Positions 49,992 through 59,661 of a stretch of 64,000 nucleotides of DNA are shown here, in pieces. The DNA is from Clostridiales bacterium (GTDB taxonomy: Bacteria; Bacillota; Clostridia; Christensenellales; Aristaeellaceae). Position 1 is the stretch's first letter, and the number at the start of each line of letters is the position of its first letter. The notes beneath the pieces are model-generated. The model saw nothing but the letters and a program-made list of their open reading frames with translations. It did no database searches and was not told the DNA's origin. Position numbers and translations under genes: made by a program. Location of the stretch: contig CP069419.1 of assembly GCA_017569285.1 (NCBI GenBank), positions 3,196,198 to 3,260,197 on the forward strand, read 5' to 3'.

Positions 49992-50912
49992 TTGCCGATC
50001 AAGATCCCGAATGAGCTGCCGGCTTACCGGACACTGACGGATGAAAATATATTCGTAATGACGGAAACCCGGGCAAGGACCCAGGATATCCGTCCGCTGC
50101 AGATTGCCATTGTCAATCTGATGCCTACAAAGATCGATACGGAAACCCAGCTTCTGCGGCTGCTGGGAAACACCGCACTTCAGGTGGAGACCGAACTGAT
50201 TAAAATGGACACGCATGTTCCAAAAAATACCGCTCCGGAACACCTGACCGCTTTTTACAAGAGCTTCAGCGAAATCCGGGACCGGAATTTTGACGGAATG
50301 ATTATCACCGGCGCGCCTGTGGAACACCTGCCTTTTGAAGAAGTTGAATACTGGGAAGAATTGTGTGAAATCATGGAATGGAGCAAGGAACATGTGCATT
50401 CCACATTCCATATCTGCTGGGGCGCACAGGCAGCACTGTACTACCATTTCGGAATCAAAAAATACCCGCTGGAGAAAAAACTGTTCGGTATTTTTCCCCA
50501 TCGGGCTGAACGGAAAAATTATATCCTCCTGCGCGGTTTTGACGATGTGTTTATGGCCCCGCACAGCCGGCATACGACCGTGCGGAGGGAAGACATTGAA
50601 GCATGCGGATCACTGAAAATACTGGCATCCTCAGAAGAGGCCGGTGTATACGCATGCTGCACAGACAACGGCAGGCAGGTATTTATTACCGGGCACAGCG
50701 AATATGATCCGCTGACGCTGGAAAAGGAATACCTGCGGGACAAAAACGCGGGACTGCCGATTGAAATCCCGAAGAATTATTATCCGAATGATGATGATAC
50801 AAAAGAGCCGATGGTGACATGGCGCAGCCACGCAAACCTGCTGTATGCAAACTGGCTGAACTATATGGTATACCAGACCACACCGTATGATATCAAAACG
50901 ATTACCCGGTAA
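49992..50912 (+). CDS. metA: Homoserine O-acyltransferase MetA (probably acetyltransferase)
   Basis: MetA activates homoserine for methionine synthesis. The 306-residue protein has the catalytic Cys in HICWGAQAA, the His in GHSEYD and Glu in the following EKEYLRD. At the acyl-selecting position the sequence reads TGAPVEHL, with Glu where succinyl-CoA enzymes have Gly (TGAPLG), the change known to favour acetyl-CoA; so acetyl transfer is expected. The start is TTG, with AAAGGA ten bases upstream and no closer ATG. Confidence 0.94.
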   Translation: MPIKIPNELPAYRTLTDENIFVMTETRARTQDIRPLQIAIVNLMPTKIDTETQLLRLLGNTALQVETELIKMDTHVPKNTAPEHLTAFYKSFSEIRDRNFDGMIITGAPVEHLPFEEVEYWEELCEIMEWSKEHVHSTFHICWGAQAALYYHFGIKKYPLEKKLFGIFPHRAERKNYILLRGFDDVFMAPHSRHTTVRREDIEACGSLKILASSEEAGVYACCTDNGRQVFITGHSEYDPLTLEKEYLRDKNAGLPIEIPKNYYPNDDDTKEPMVTWRSHANLLYANWLNYMVYQTTPYDIKTITR

Positions 50913-50916
50913 AGAA

Positions 50917-53079
50917 TCAGAGCGCTGAAAAGCGGAACACCCTGCTTGAGAAATCCCCGTTCAGGCGGACAGTCAGGCCGGCGTTCATCAGGGCGGAACC
51001 ATGATAAATGGTTCCGTCCTCTTCATTTTTGTAACATAGCGAAGGATTCAGCCCGGACAAACGCAGGCGAAGGGGGGAAGAATTCGGTGAAGAAAGCGAC
51101 CGGTAGGTACAGAGCAGGACATCCCGCTGATCCTCAGAAACGAAAGACCAGGCAGTATACGTTCCGTCAAACGGCGAGAGCAGCCGCCAGAATGTCCCGG
51201 TTCGCGTGAGATCACGAATTTCCTTAACCCTGCTGACAAGTGCAGACGCTTCAGCCAGGTCTTCAGGAGACAGCTTTGAAAGATCCAGTTCAAAACCAAA
51301 GTTCCCGCCCATGGCAACCTCTCCGCGGGTGCGCATGGGGCTTATACGCCCGGTCTGATGGTTCGGAACGGCGCTGACATGCGCACCCATGGAAGAAGCC
51401 GGATAGACAAAGGACGTTCCATACTGGATTTTAAGCCGTTCAACAGCATCCGTATCATCGCTGGTCCACGTTTGCGGCATGTAGTACAGCATGCCGGGAT
51501 CAAATCGGCCGCCGCCGCCGGAACAGGATTCAAAAAGGATATCCGGGAATGAAGACGTGATTTTCTCCAGTACGCGGTACAGTCCGAGCATATAACGGTA
51601 TTGTGTTTCAGGACGGCGGTCTGACGGAAGCGCTTCAGAGAATGCTTCTGTCATATTGCGGTTCATATCCCATTTGACATAATCAATCCTGGCGGAAGCC
51701 AGAACAGAAGAAACCGATGAAATGATATAATCCTGTACTTCAGTCCGGGAAAGATCAAGAATCAGCTGATTCCGTGCTTCGGTCCGCTGGCGGCCCGGTA
51801 CATGCAGACACCAGTCAGGATGCGCACGGTAGAGCCTGCTGTCCGGTGAAACCATCTCGGGTTCAAACCAAAGTCCGAACTGAAGTCCCATGGCATGAAT
51901 CCGGTCAGAAAGTCCTGAAAGGCCGGAAGGAAGCTTGCGGCGGTTGACTGTCCAGTCCCCCAGGGAACAGTTGTCTGAATTTCGCCGGCCAAACCAGCCG
52001 TCATCGAGTACAAACAGTTCGATTCCGATTTCCTTTGCTTTTTCAGCAATGGCAAGGAGACGTTTTTCTGTAAAACTGAAATATGTTCCTTCCCAGTTGT
52101 TGATCAGAACAGGCCGGCTGCGGTCACGCCAGTGGCCGCGAACAAGCCGGGTACGGTAAAGGGAATGAAATGCCTGAGACATTCCGTTCAGACCACGGTC
52201 TGAAAAAACAAGGATCGCTTCCGGTGACTGAAAGGATTCACCGGGTTCGAGCTTCCAGGAAAATACTTCCGGATTCAGACCGATGCTGAGGCGGGGACGG
52301 TCGCCGTTGTCCGTTTTGCATAACGCCTGGAAGCTTCCGCTGTATACCAGGTTCATCGCCCAGACCCGGCCGGAAAATTCATCCGTGTTTTTCCCGCATA
52401 TGGCAATAAAAGGATTTTCTTCATGCCCGGAAGCTCCCCGGGCGGAAGAAATCCGATGTTCCGCTTCGCCGGCAGCCGTTCTGACCACCGAACGTTCGCG
52501 TGCCCAGGCGCCTTTGAGGTGAATCAGGTCCGGGGAGGATTCCCAGATCAGCACGGAAGCGGACAAAACCGACGTCAAGGTAAGGGACTGAGTGCCGGAA
52601 TTCCGGATACAAAGGCTCCGGGCAATAATACCGGATCGGTTATATACCGAATACAAAGCATCTACCTGCAGGCCGGTCCAGTCGTCCGACAGTTCCACAA
52701 TCAGCGTATCCGCTTCAGAGGGTGATTCCACATAAGCGGCGGGAAGACCGGGAAGAGGCGGCTTGCCGGGTTCCAGCCTGAAGGAAACCACGCGCAGATC
52801 TGTAACGTCATCCCCGTGCTCGTTGCGGACCCCCACTGCCGGTGTACCATACCAACCGTTACCGCAGCATGGGATATCCAGCGGGATCCGGGAAAGCCCC
52901 ATATCAAAGCTGGCGCCTCCAAAATAATCAGATGGAGAGTAAGAAAGGGCTCCATCCTCAATCCGGGCGCCCCAGTGAAGATTTACGAGACGTCTGTCAT
53001 CATCAATATGAAGCACATAAGACGTATTTCCGCCGCTGAGGTAAATCGTTTTCTGATCTGATGAAACGGAAATGGACAT
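50917..53079 (-). CDS. Alpha-galactosidase, GH36
   Basis: A 720-residue cytosolic GH36 enzyme releasing galactose from raffinose-type sugars and galactomannan fragments. Motifs are the N-terminal beta-sandwich, WEGTYFSFTE, VLDDGWFGRRNSD, the nucleophile Asp in YVKWDMNR, the CSGGGGRFD loop and the acid/base Asp in SDDTDAVERL. GGAGGG lies eight bases before the ATG; the longer upstream frame is antisense to priA. No signal peptide, so the sugar must be imported first. Convergent with metA, four bases apart. A transporter for it is not in the window unless the shared ATPase at 7380 takes part. Confidence 0.93.
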   Translation of the reverse strand: MSISVSSDQKTIYLSGGNTSYVLHIDDDRRLVNLHWGARIEDGALSYSPSDYFGGASFDMGLSRIPLDIPCCGNGWYGTPAVGVRNEHGDDVTDLRVVSFRLEPGKPPLPGLPAAYVESPSEADTLIVELSDDWTGLQVDALYSVYNRSGIIARSLCIRNSGTQSLTLTSVLSASVLIWESSPDLIHLKGAWARERSVVRTAAGEAEHRISSARGASGHEENPFIAICGKNTDEFSGRVWAMNLVYSGSFQALCKTDNGDRPRLSIGLNPEVFSWKLEPGESFQSPEAILVFSDRGLNGMSQAFHSLYRTRLVRGHWRDRSRPVLINNWEGTYFSFTEKRLLAIAEKAKEIGIELFVLDDGWFGRRNSDNCSLGDWTVNRRKLPSGLSGLSDRIHAMGLQFGLWFEPEMVSPDSRLYRAHPDWCLHVPGRQRTEARNQLILDLSRTEVQDYIISSVSSVLASARIDYVKWDMNRNMTEAFSEALPSDRRPETQYRYMLGLYRVLEKITSSFPDILFESCSGGGGRFDPGMLYYMPQTWTSDDTDAVERLKIQYGTSFVYPASSMGAHVSAVPNHQTGRISPMRTRGEVAMGGNFGFELDLSKLSPEDLAEASALVSRVKEIRDLTRTGTFWRLLSPFDGTYTAWSFVSEDQRDVLLCTYRSLSSPNSSPLRLRLSGLNPSLCYKNEEDGTIYHGSALMNAGLTVRLNGDFSSRVFRFSAL

Positions 53080-53173
53080 ATGTGGTTCCCTCCGAAAAAA
53101 GACTAGGGTAAATTCTGAAAGGATTATAACGAAAAGAAGGTGTGAAATCAACCGCCGGGATACATGATTTTCC

Positions 53174-53202
53174 TTGTCAGGACAAGGATAAAACGATATA
53201 AT
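53174..53202 (+). promoter_or_regulatory. Sigma-A promoter of the priA operon
   Basis: TTGTCA (53174-53179), 17 bases, TATAAT (53197-53202), one mismatch from consensus overall. It is probably the main promoter of the nine-gene block to rpe. Confidence 0.85.
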
Positions 53203-53241
53203 AAAAGATGGTATTCTATGCCGTGGAAGGAGGGTGTAAAG

Positions 53242-55479
53242 GTGTTCTGTCAGGTGATTGTGGACATCGTTCATGAGAACGTGGCAAAGCCTTTTACCTA
53301 TCAGATTCCGGACGGTATGGAACTTATGGCTGGCCAGCGGGTAGCGGTTCCCTTCGGGCACATGGAAAAGGAAGGGATTGTTACAGCCCTGACCACGGAC
53401 ACGGATGTCAGTCCGGCAAAGCTTCGCAGCGTAATCCGGCCGCTGGAGGAATATGCGGCCATTCCACCGGAACTGATCGAGCTTGCAGAAGACATGGCCC
53501 TGAAAAGCCACTGCCCGCTGGCTGAAACGCTTCGGTTGATGATCCCCGCACAAATGCGCGGAGGACGGGTACACATCAAAACCGAGAAAACCGTTTGTCT
53601 GTGTGTGAGCAGGGAAGATGCGGAAACAGCCGCTGCTGCATGTACACGCAGCCTGAAAAGGAATGCAATTCTCAATCTCCTGAAGGACGGTCAACCAAGA
53701 ACGGTCCACGAGATATCGGAACATGTCAGGGATCCCCGGGATGCACTGAAAAAGCTGGAAGCAGACGGACTGGTGAAAATAACCGATGCTGAAAAGCTGC
53801 GTATGCCCGGCGGAAGTGTTCCGGAAGTTTCCGATCCCGGATACACCCTGACAGAAGGACAGCAGGAAGCCCTGGATGAAATCATTCCGGCACTCGGAAA
53901 GGGAAAGGGAATGTTCCTGCTTCACGGAGTGACGGGAAGCGGAAAGACGGAGGTTTTTATGGCTGCTGTCCGAAATGCCCTGTCATCCGGGAAAAGCGCA
54001 ATTATCCTTGTTCCGGAAATTGCACTGACGCCCCAGATGGTTTCCTGGTTCAGGGGACGTTTCGGCCCGGTGGCTGCGGTGATCCATTCCCGGCTAAGCG
54101 CAGGAGAACGATATGACGAGTGGCGCAGGATCCGGAGAGGAGAAGCAATGGTTGTGATCGGCGCACGAAGCGCAGTTTTTTCCCCGGTGAAAAACCTCGG
54201 AATGATCGTGATCGATGAAGAGCATGAAAGCACATACCTGAACGACCGGCATCCCCGGTATGATACCCGCGAGGTTGCTGCAAACCGGTGTGAAAGAGAG
54301 GGTGCCGTCCTGATCCTGGCAAGTGCCACCCCGAGCATTCTGAGTTTTGCAAAGGCTCGGCGCGGCGATTACATGCTGCTGGAAATGCCGGACCGTGTCA
54401 ATGAACGCCCGCTTCCGGATGTTGAAATTGCCGATATGCGCAGTGAACTGGAAGGCGGAAACCGATCCGTGCTGAGTGGAGTGCTGAAAAAGGCCCTGAA
54501 GGAATGCTGCTCGCGCGGGGAACAGGCGATCCTGCTGATGAACCGGCGCGGATACAATTCATTCGTATCCTGCCGGAGCTGCGGATATGTGGTAAAATGC
54601 CCGAACTGCGATATCAGCATGACCTACCATATCGGCAGCCGGGACGGACTCCTCCGATGCCATTACTGTGGTTATACTATGGTTCCGCCATCGGAATGCC
54701 CCAGCTGCGGAGGACATTATATCCGGTATTTCGGTGCTGGGACGCAGAAAGTGGAGGAAGAAGTCCGTAAAATCCTGCCCGGAATACCGACGGCGCGGAT
54801 GGATTATGACACCACATCCGGCAAGGACGGACATGGGAAAATCCTGGAGGAATTCCGAAGCGGACGGGCAAGGATCCTGATCGGCACCCAGATGATTGCA
54901 AAGGGGCTGGATTTTCCACAGGTTACCCTCGTCGGCGTAATCGCGGCAGATCTTGCACTGAACCTTCCTGACTACCGGAGCCGCGAACGTGCATTCCAGC
55001 TTTTTACCCAGGTTGCCGGACGAGCCGGAAGGGGCAGCATTCCCGGACGGGTGATTATCCAGACCTACAAACCGGATGATCCGGTGATCGGGTTTGCCGC
55101 ACGACAGGATTACCGTGCATTCTTTGAAAGCGAGTTCAGGAGACGCCGGAACGGACTGTATCCGCCGTTTACCAATCTCGCAAGGCTGCTGATTGAAAGC
55201 CCGGATGAAGAAAATGCAGACCGGAAGGCACGGGAAGCAGAAACCTGTGTTAAAAAGCTGCTGGAAACCCATCCGGAATGGCACCGCAAGATCCTGAGCG
55301 TTGTGAATGAACCGCCGAGCGTCCAGCTGCTGCGCGGGAAATACCGCCGCCAGGTTTTGATGAAAACGCTGGTGAGCCGGGAAACCGATGATTTTTTCAG
55401 CGCACTCAGCGAGCTGACCGAGTCACCGACGGATGGGGCGGATATTTATCTTGAAGTGAATCCGACCACCATGATCTGA
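53242..55479 (+). CDS. priA: Primosomal protein N' (PriA helicase)
   Basis: PriA reloads the replicative helicase at broken forks. GTG is the start, with AAGGAGG eight bases upstream, giving 745 residues; the first residues FCQVIVDIVHENVAKPFTY are the family's usual beginning. Then come Walker A HGVTGSGKTE, DEEH motif II, the zinc-binding block with four CxxC pairs (SCRSCGY, KCPNC, CHYCG, CPSCG), and helicase motifs V-VI (QVAGRAGRG). Head gene of a long plus-strand block. Confidence 0.95.
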   Translation: MFCQVIVDIVHENVAKPFTYQIPDGMELMAGQRVAVPFGHMEKEGIVTALTTDTDVSPAKLRSVIRPLEEYAAIPPELIELAEDMALKSHCPLAETLRLMIPAQMRGGRVHIKTEKTVCLCVSREDAETAAAACTRSLKRNAILNLLKDGQPRTVHEISEHVRDPRDALKKLEADGLVKITDAEKLRMPGGSVPEVSDPGYTLTEGQQEALDEIIPALGKGKGMFLLHGVTGSGKTEVFMAAVRNALSSGKSAIILVPEIALTPQMVSWFRGRFGPVAAVIHSRLSAGERYDEWRRIRRGEAMVVIGARSAVFSPVKNLGMIVIDEEHESTYLNDRHPRYDTREVAANRCEREGAVLILASATPSILSFAKARRGDYMLLEMPDRVNERPLPDVEIADMRSELEGGNRSVLSGVLKKALKECCSRGEQAILLMNRRGYNSFVSCRSCGYVVKCPNCDISMTYHIGSRDGLLRCHYCGYTMVPPSECPSCGGHYIRYFGAGTQKVEEEVRKILPGIPTARMDYDTTSGKDGHGKILEEFRSGRARILIGTQMIAKGLDFPQVTLVGVIAADLALNLPDYRSRERAFQLFTQVAGRAGRGSIPGRVIIQTYKPDDPVIGFAARQDYRAFFESEFRRRRNGLYPPFTNLARLLIESPDEENADRKAREAETCVKKLLETHPEWHRKILSVVNEPPSVQLLRGKYRRQVLMKTLVSRETDDFFSALSELTESPTDGADIYLEVNPTTMI

Positions 55480-55522
55480 AAGAAGAAACCGAACCGAAAC
55501 TGAGAAAGGACAGAAACAGGAT

Positions 55523-56023
55523 ATGGCAACCAGGAAAATCGTAACCATCGGGGATGACACGCTGCGGAAGATATGCCGGAAACAGGAAAAGTTTGACCTT
55601 CGGCTTTCCATTCTGCTGAAGGATATGGCAGATACCATGTACAAGGCGGAAGGTGTCGGGCTGGCCGGACCTCAGGTCGGCATTCTGCGGCGGATTGCCG
55701 TGGTGGATGTCACCGAGGATCACAGCGGGCTGCTTGAACTTGTGAATCCGGAAATCATTGAGGCAGACGGATGCCAGACCGGCCGTGAGGGATGCCTGAG
55801 CGTACCGGGACGGCAGGGGGTGGTCACCCGGCCGATGCGGGTCAAGGTCCGTTTCCAGAACCGGAAAGGGCAATGGAACGAATATGAAACCGAGGGATTT
55901 GAAGCGCGGGCAATCTGCCATGAGCTGGATCACCTGGACGGAAAACTGTATATTGATATGATGGACCGTGAACTGACGCAGGAAGAAATTGAAGGACATA
56001 TCCCGGAGGATGACAATCAGTGA
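55523..56023 (+). CDS. def: Peptide deformylase
   Basis: Removes the formyl group from nascent chains at the ribosome exit. The 166 residues have motif 1 GVGLAGPQVG, motif 2 EGCLSVPG with the metal Cys, and motif 3 HELDHLDG with the two metal His and catalytic Glu. It overlaps fmt by four bases (GTGA), so the removing and adding steps of formylation are coupled. Confidence 0.96.
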   Translation: MATRKIVTIGDDTLRKICRKQEKFDLRLSILLKDMADTMYKAEGVGLAGPQVGILRRIAVVDVTEDHSGLLELVNPEIIEADGCQTGREGCLSVPGRQGVVTRPMRVKVRFQNRKGQWNEYETEGFEARAICHELDHLDGKLYIDMMDRELTQEEIEGHIPEDDNQ

Positions 56024-56949
56024 GAATTGTATTTATGGGGACTCCGGAATTTTCGGTTCCATGCCTGGAAGCGCTGATTGCCCGGAAAGGCTGTGAAGTG
56101 GCAGGTGTGTTTACACAGCCGGATCGGCCGAAAGGACGGGGAAACAAGATGACCGCCAGCCCGGTCAAGGAGACTGCCCTGAAAGCCGGAATTCCGGTAT
56201 TCCAGCCGGAAAGAATCCGAAAAACGGGTGTTGAGGACCTGCGCGCACTGAAACCTGACCTGTGTGTCACGGCTGCATTCGGACAGATCCTGAGCAGGGA
56301 AATCCTCGAAATACCGACGATGGGCAATATCAACGTCCACGCATCACTGCTTCCAAAGCACCGCGGTTCAGCACCGATCGCATACGCGATTATGGACGGA
56401 GATGAAACAGCCGGTGTTACGACCATGATGATGGATGAAGGTATTGATACCGGGGATATGCTCCTGAAGGCCGAAACAAAAATCCTGCCGGCAGAAACGT
56501 GTGGCGAGCTGACCCAAAGGCTGAGCCGGATCGGTGCCGAACTGCTGACAAAAACGCTGGATGCACTGGAAGCCGGAACCCTGGAACGAATCCCGCAGAA
56601 CGAAGCAGAAATGACCTATGATCCCATGCTGAACAAGGCAATGGGAACCGTGGACTTCCACCTGGATTCCAGAAGGATCCAGGGCCTTGTGAACGGCCTG
56701 AACCCATGGCCCTGCGTATCCGTTCCTCTGGATGGGAACCGGCTGAAACTCCTGCGGGCAGAAGCTGCTGAAGGAACCGGAAAAGCAGGCACCGTCCTGA
56801 AGGCTGACCCGAAATCCGGCCTGATCATTGCATGCGGAAAGGGCGCTGTACGGATTCTGGAGGTACAGGCACCGGGCGGAAAACGAATGCGGGCAGAAGA
56901 TTTCCTGCGCGGACACGGAATCGAAGAAGGAACCTGTTTTTCGGAATGA
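56020..56949 (+). CDS. fmt: Methionyl-tRNA formyltransferase
   Basis: Formylates initiator Met-tRNA using 10-formyl-THF. The 309-residue protein starts with GTG (RIVFMGTPEFSVP), has the catalytic NVHASLLPKHRGSAPI loop with the conserved Asn-His, the flexible loop with KGRGNK, and a C-terminal OB-fold ending in PGGKRMRAEDFLRG. Normal length and the standard def-fmt order. Confidence 0.96.
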   Translation: MRIVFMGTPEFSVPCLEALIARKGCEVAGVFTQPDRPKGRGNKMTASPVKETALKAGIPVFQPERIRKTGVEDLRALKPDLCVTAAFGQILSREILEIPTMGNINVHASLLPKHRGSAPIAYAIMDGDETAGVTTMMMDEGIDTGDMLLKAETKILPAETCGELTQRLSRIGAELLTKTLDALEAGTLERIPQNEAEMTYDPMLNKAMGTVDFHLDSRRIQGLVNGLNPWPCVSVPLDGNRLKLLRAEAAEGTGKAGTVLKADPKSGLIIACGKGAVRILEVQAPGGKRMRAEDFLRGHGIEEGTCFSE

Positions 56950-56969
56950 CTTTATAAAAAGGAAAAGTT

Positions 56970-58595
56970 ATGACAGAGAAAAGAACGCAACAGGGCAAAG
57001 ATGCTAAACAGAACGGGGCGCGGAATGAGAGGACTGCGGTAAATCATGCCGCCCGTACCCCAAAGACGGATTTTAAAACCCAATCCAAAGAAAGCGGAAC
57101 CCGATACGGCCGGAAGCCGCACGGAGAGGGAAAACCCGGTTTTGGCAGCAGGTCCTCCGGAAACAGGCCCGGATTCGGAAACCAGTCCCGGGGCAGCTAT
57201 TCCGGCAAACCATCCGGTTCTTCCGGCGGAAGGGAAGCCGGAAAACAGAAGCCTCCGACAGAAGGTATGCCCGCAAGGCGCCTTGCCCTTCGGGTTATCC
57301 GCCAGGTAACCGAACAGGGGGCCTATGCTTCCCTGAGCCTGAATGCAGCACTGGAGAACTGCGGTTTAATTGCAGCTGACCGGCGGCTTGTTTCCAGACT
57401 GGTTTACGATACCCTGGATCACCTGATCTGGATTGACTGGGTGCTCGGGCAGGTGATGGCCCGGGAGGATACCGATATCAAGCTCCGGAATATTCTGCGG
57501 CTCGGGGCATGCCAGATCCTGCTTGAAGACCGGATCCCGGAAAGCGCTGCCACAAACACATGCGTTCAGCTGTGCACAGAATCGGGAATGGAAGGCCTGA
57601 AGGGAGTCTGCAACGGTATCCTGCGCAATCTTGTACGGAAAAAAGATGAACTGGTGTTCCCGGATCCTTCTGCAGAACCGGATAAAGCCGCATCCATCCG
57701 ATACAGCATTCCGGAATGGCTGTGGAAAAAACTGAAATCCAGCTATGGTGAAGCAGAAGCTGAAAAAATAGCCGGTTTCCGTATGCCGGATGAGGGATGG
57801 ACTGTACGCCCCAATCTGACAAAAACGGACGATGCCGGATTTGAACAGCTGCTGAAGAAAAAAATCTGGGAAGCAGAAAAGACCGATCTCCCCCATGCAT
57901 GGAAAATCCGCGGAGCAATGGATATTGCCCGGGATTCGGACTTTACCGGCGGAATGTTTTCGATTATGTCCGGAAGCAGTATGATGGCCTGCCTGGCCAT
58001 GGATGTCCGAAGGGGAAACCAGATCCTGGACTGCTGTGCTGCCCCGGGAGGAAAAAGCTGTTATCTGGCTGAACTCATGGACGGAACCGGACGGGTACAG
58101 GCATGGGATGTTCATGAACATCGAACGGCACTGATTGAAGCCCAGATGAGACGGCTGGGTCTGGAAAACATCCGGCCGATGGTCCGGGATGCTTCCAGAA
58201 AACGCGAAGATCTATACAGAACCATGGATGCTGTACTGCTTGATGCGCCCTGCAGCGGACTGGGGGTGCTGGCGGAAAAACCGGATATCAAACTCCGGGT
58301 TACGGAGGAAAGCATCAACGAACTGACAGAAATCCAGAAGAAACTGCTGGATACTGTCTGTGAGTATGTAAAGCCCGGCGGAACCCTGGTATATTCAACA
58401 TGTTCACTCCTGCCGGAAGAAGATGAAGATCAGATTACCGGTTTTCTTTCAAGACATCCTGAGTTTGAAGCATGCGACCTTCCCGAATGTATTCCGGAAA
58501 GATACCGAAAGCACCGGAAAAACGGGCTTCAGCTTCTGGAACACCGGGATGGAGTGGAAGGATTTTATCTGTGCAGGATGAAGAGAAAGGACTGA
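56970..58595 (+). CDS. rsmB: 16S rRNA (cytosine(967)-C5)-methyltransferase with disordered N-terminal extension
   Basis: RsmB methylates C967 of 16S rRNA. After about 95 residues rich in Gly, Ser, Arg and Lys, likely disordered and RNA-binding, comes the NusB-like domain (ARRLALRVIRQVTEQGAY), then the SAM domain with CCAAPGGKSCYLAELM, the PCSGLGVL catalytic-helper Cys and TCSLLPEEDE catalytic Cys. Most RsmB proteins are about 440 residues; the 541 here are explained by the extension. Confidence 0.92.
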   Translation: MTEKRTQQGKDAKQNGARNERTAVNHAARTPKTDFKTQSKESGTRYGRKPHGEGKPGFGSRSSGNRPGFGNQSRGSYSGKPSGSSGGREAGKQKPPTEGMPARRLALRVIRQVTEQGAYASLSLNAALENCGLIAADRRLVSRLVYDTLDHLIWIDWVLGQVMAREDTDIKLRNILRLGACQILLEDRIPESAATNTCVQLCTESGMEGLKGVCNGILRNLVRKKDELVFPDPSAEPDKAASIRYSIPEWLWKKLKSSYGEAEAEKIAGFRMPDEGWTVRPNLTKTDDAGFEQLLKKKIWEAEKTDLPHAWKIRGAMDIARDSDFTGGMFSIMSGSSMMACLAMDVRRGNQILDCCAAPGGKSCYLAELMDGTGRVQAWDVHEHRTALIEAQMRRLGLENIRPMVRDASRKREDLYRTMDAVLLDAPCSGLGVLAEKPDIKLRVTEESINELTEIQKKLLDTVCEYVKPGGTLVYSTCSLLPEEDEDQITGFLSRHPEFEACDLPECIPERYRKHRKNGLQLLEHRDGVEGFYLCRMKRKD

Positions 58596-58599
58596 AGGA

Positions 58600-59661
58600 A
58601 TGACGGAACTGGCCGGGATGACCCGGGAAGAGCTTGCCGGATGGATGAAGGAACAAGGGTTTCCCGCATTCCGCGGAAAGCAGGTATTTGAGTGGATCCA
58701 CCGTGGTGTTGACTTTGACGGGATGTCCAATCTGCCTGTTTCCATGCGTGAGGATCTGAAAAAGAGAGCCGTCGCGCAGGGTGTCCATATCCGGATGAGC
58801 CAGACCAGCAAGCTGGACGGGACAGTAAAATTCCTGTATGAACTGAAAGACGGGAACTGTGTGGAAGGCGTCCTGATGCGATATAAATACGGCGTGAGCC
58901 TTTGCATTTCCACGCAGGTCGGATGCAGAATGGGATGCCGTTTCTGTGCATCCACGCTTGAAGGCCGGATCCGTGATCTGACTGCCGGTGAAATGCTCGG
59001 CGAAGTACTCGCCGCCAACCGTTTCCTCGCGCCGGAAGACAGGAAAGTCAGCCATATTGTTCTGATGGGAAGCGGCGAACCGCTGGACAATTATGCGCAG
59101 GTGATCAGATTCCTCCATTTGCTTCGTGAAGAGGGCGGAATTACGATCAGCCTCCGGAATGTGTCCCTGTCCACCTGCGGAATTGTACCGCGGATGTATG
59201 AACTGGCTGAAGAAAACCTTCCCGTTACGCTCTGCGTTTCGCTTCATGCGCCGAATGATACGATCCGGAGAAAAACAATGCCGATTGCAGAACGCTGGAC
59301 GATCAGCGAAATCCTGGAAGCATGCCGGAACTACATCCGGAAAACCGGACGCCGTATCATCTTTGAATACGCGCTTTCCGAAGGCGTAAATTCCAGCGGG
59401 GAAGATGCCGAAGAACTGGCTGAAATCCTTCGCGGGATGCAGTGCCATGTCAATCTGATTCCCCTGAATGAAGTGAAGGAACGGAACATGAAGGGTGTCA
59501 GCGAAGAAACGGTGAAACGCTTCATGCAGGTTCTGGAGAAACGGCACATTTCCGTGACCCGGAGACGGGAAATGGGTGATGATATTGAAGGCGCATGCGG
59601 ACAGCTGCGCAGAAAGATTATTGGAAAGGGCGAGAATCTTCCATGCGAAAGTTCAACCTGA
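58600..59661 (+). CDS. rlmN: Dual-specificity rRNA/tRNA methyltransferase RlmN
   Basis: A radical-SAM enzyme adding a methyl to C2 of A2503 in 23S rRNA and A37 in some tRNAs. The 353-residue protein has the 4Fe-4S motif CRMGCRFC (CxxxCxxC), an N-terminal helical accessory domain, MGSGEPLDN as the SAM-binding GxGEP, and a C-terminal Cys in GACGQLR for the methyl-relay. Its end overlaps the phosphatase gene start by 19 bases. Confidence 0.95.
   Translation: MTELAGMTREELAGWMKEQGFPAFRGKQVFEWIHRGVDFDGMSNLPVSMREDLKKRAVAQGVHIRMSQTSKLDGTVKFLYELKDGNCVEGVLMRYKYGVSLCISTQVGCRMGCRFCASTLEGRIRDLTAGEMLGEVLAANRFLAPEDRKVSHIVLMGSGEPLDNYAQVIRFLHLLREEGGITISLRNVSLSTCGIVPRMYELAEENLPVTLCVSLHAPNDTIRRKTMPIAERWTISEILEACRNYIRKTGRRIIFEYALSEGVNSSGEDAEELAEILRGMQCHVNLIPLNEVKERNMKGVSEETVKRFMQVLEKRHISVTRRREMGDDIEGACGQLRRKIIGKGENLPCESST

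Noticed and set aside
53080..53925. Upstream extension of the alpha-galactosidase frame to about 1000 residues
   Set aside because: It runs antisense through the priA promoter and gene start; GGAGGG at 53085 fixes the start at 53079.
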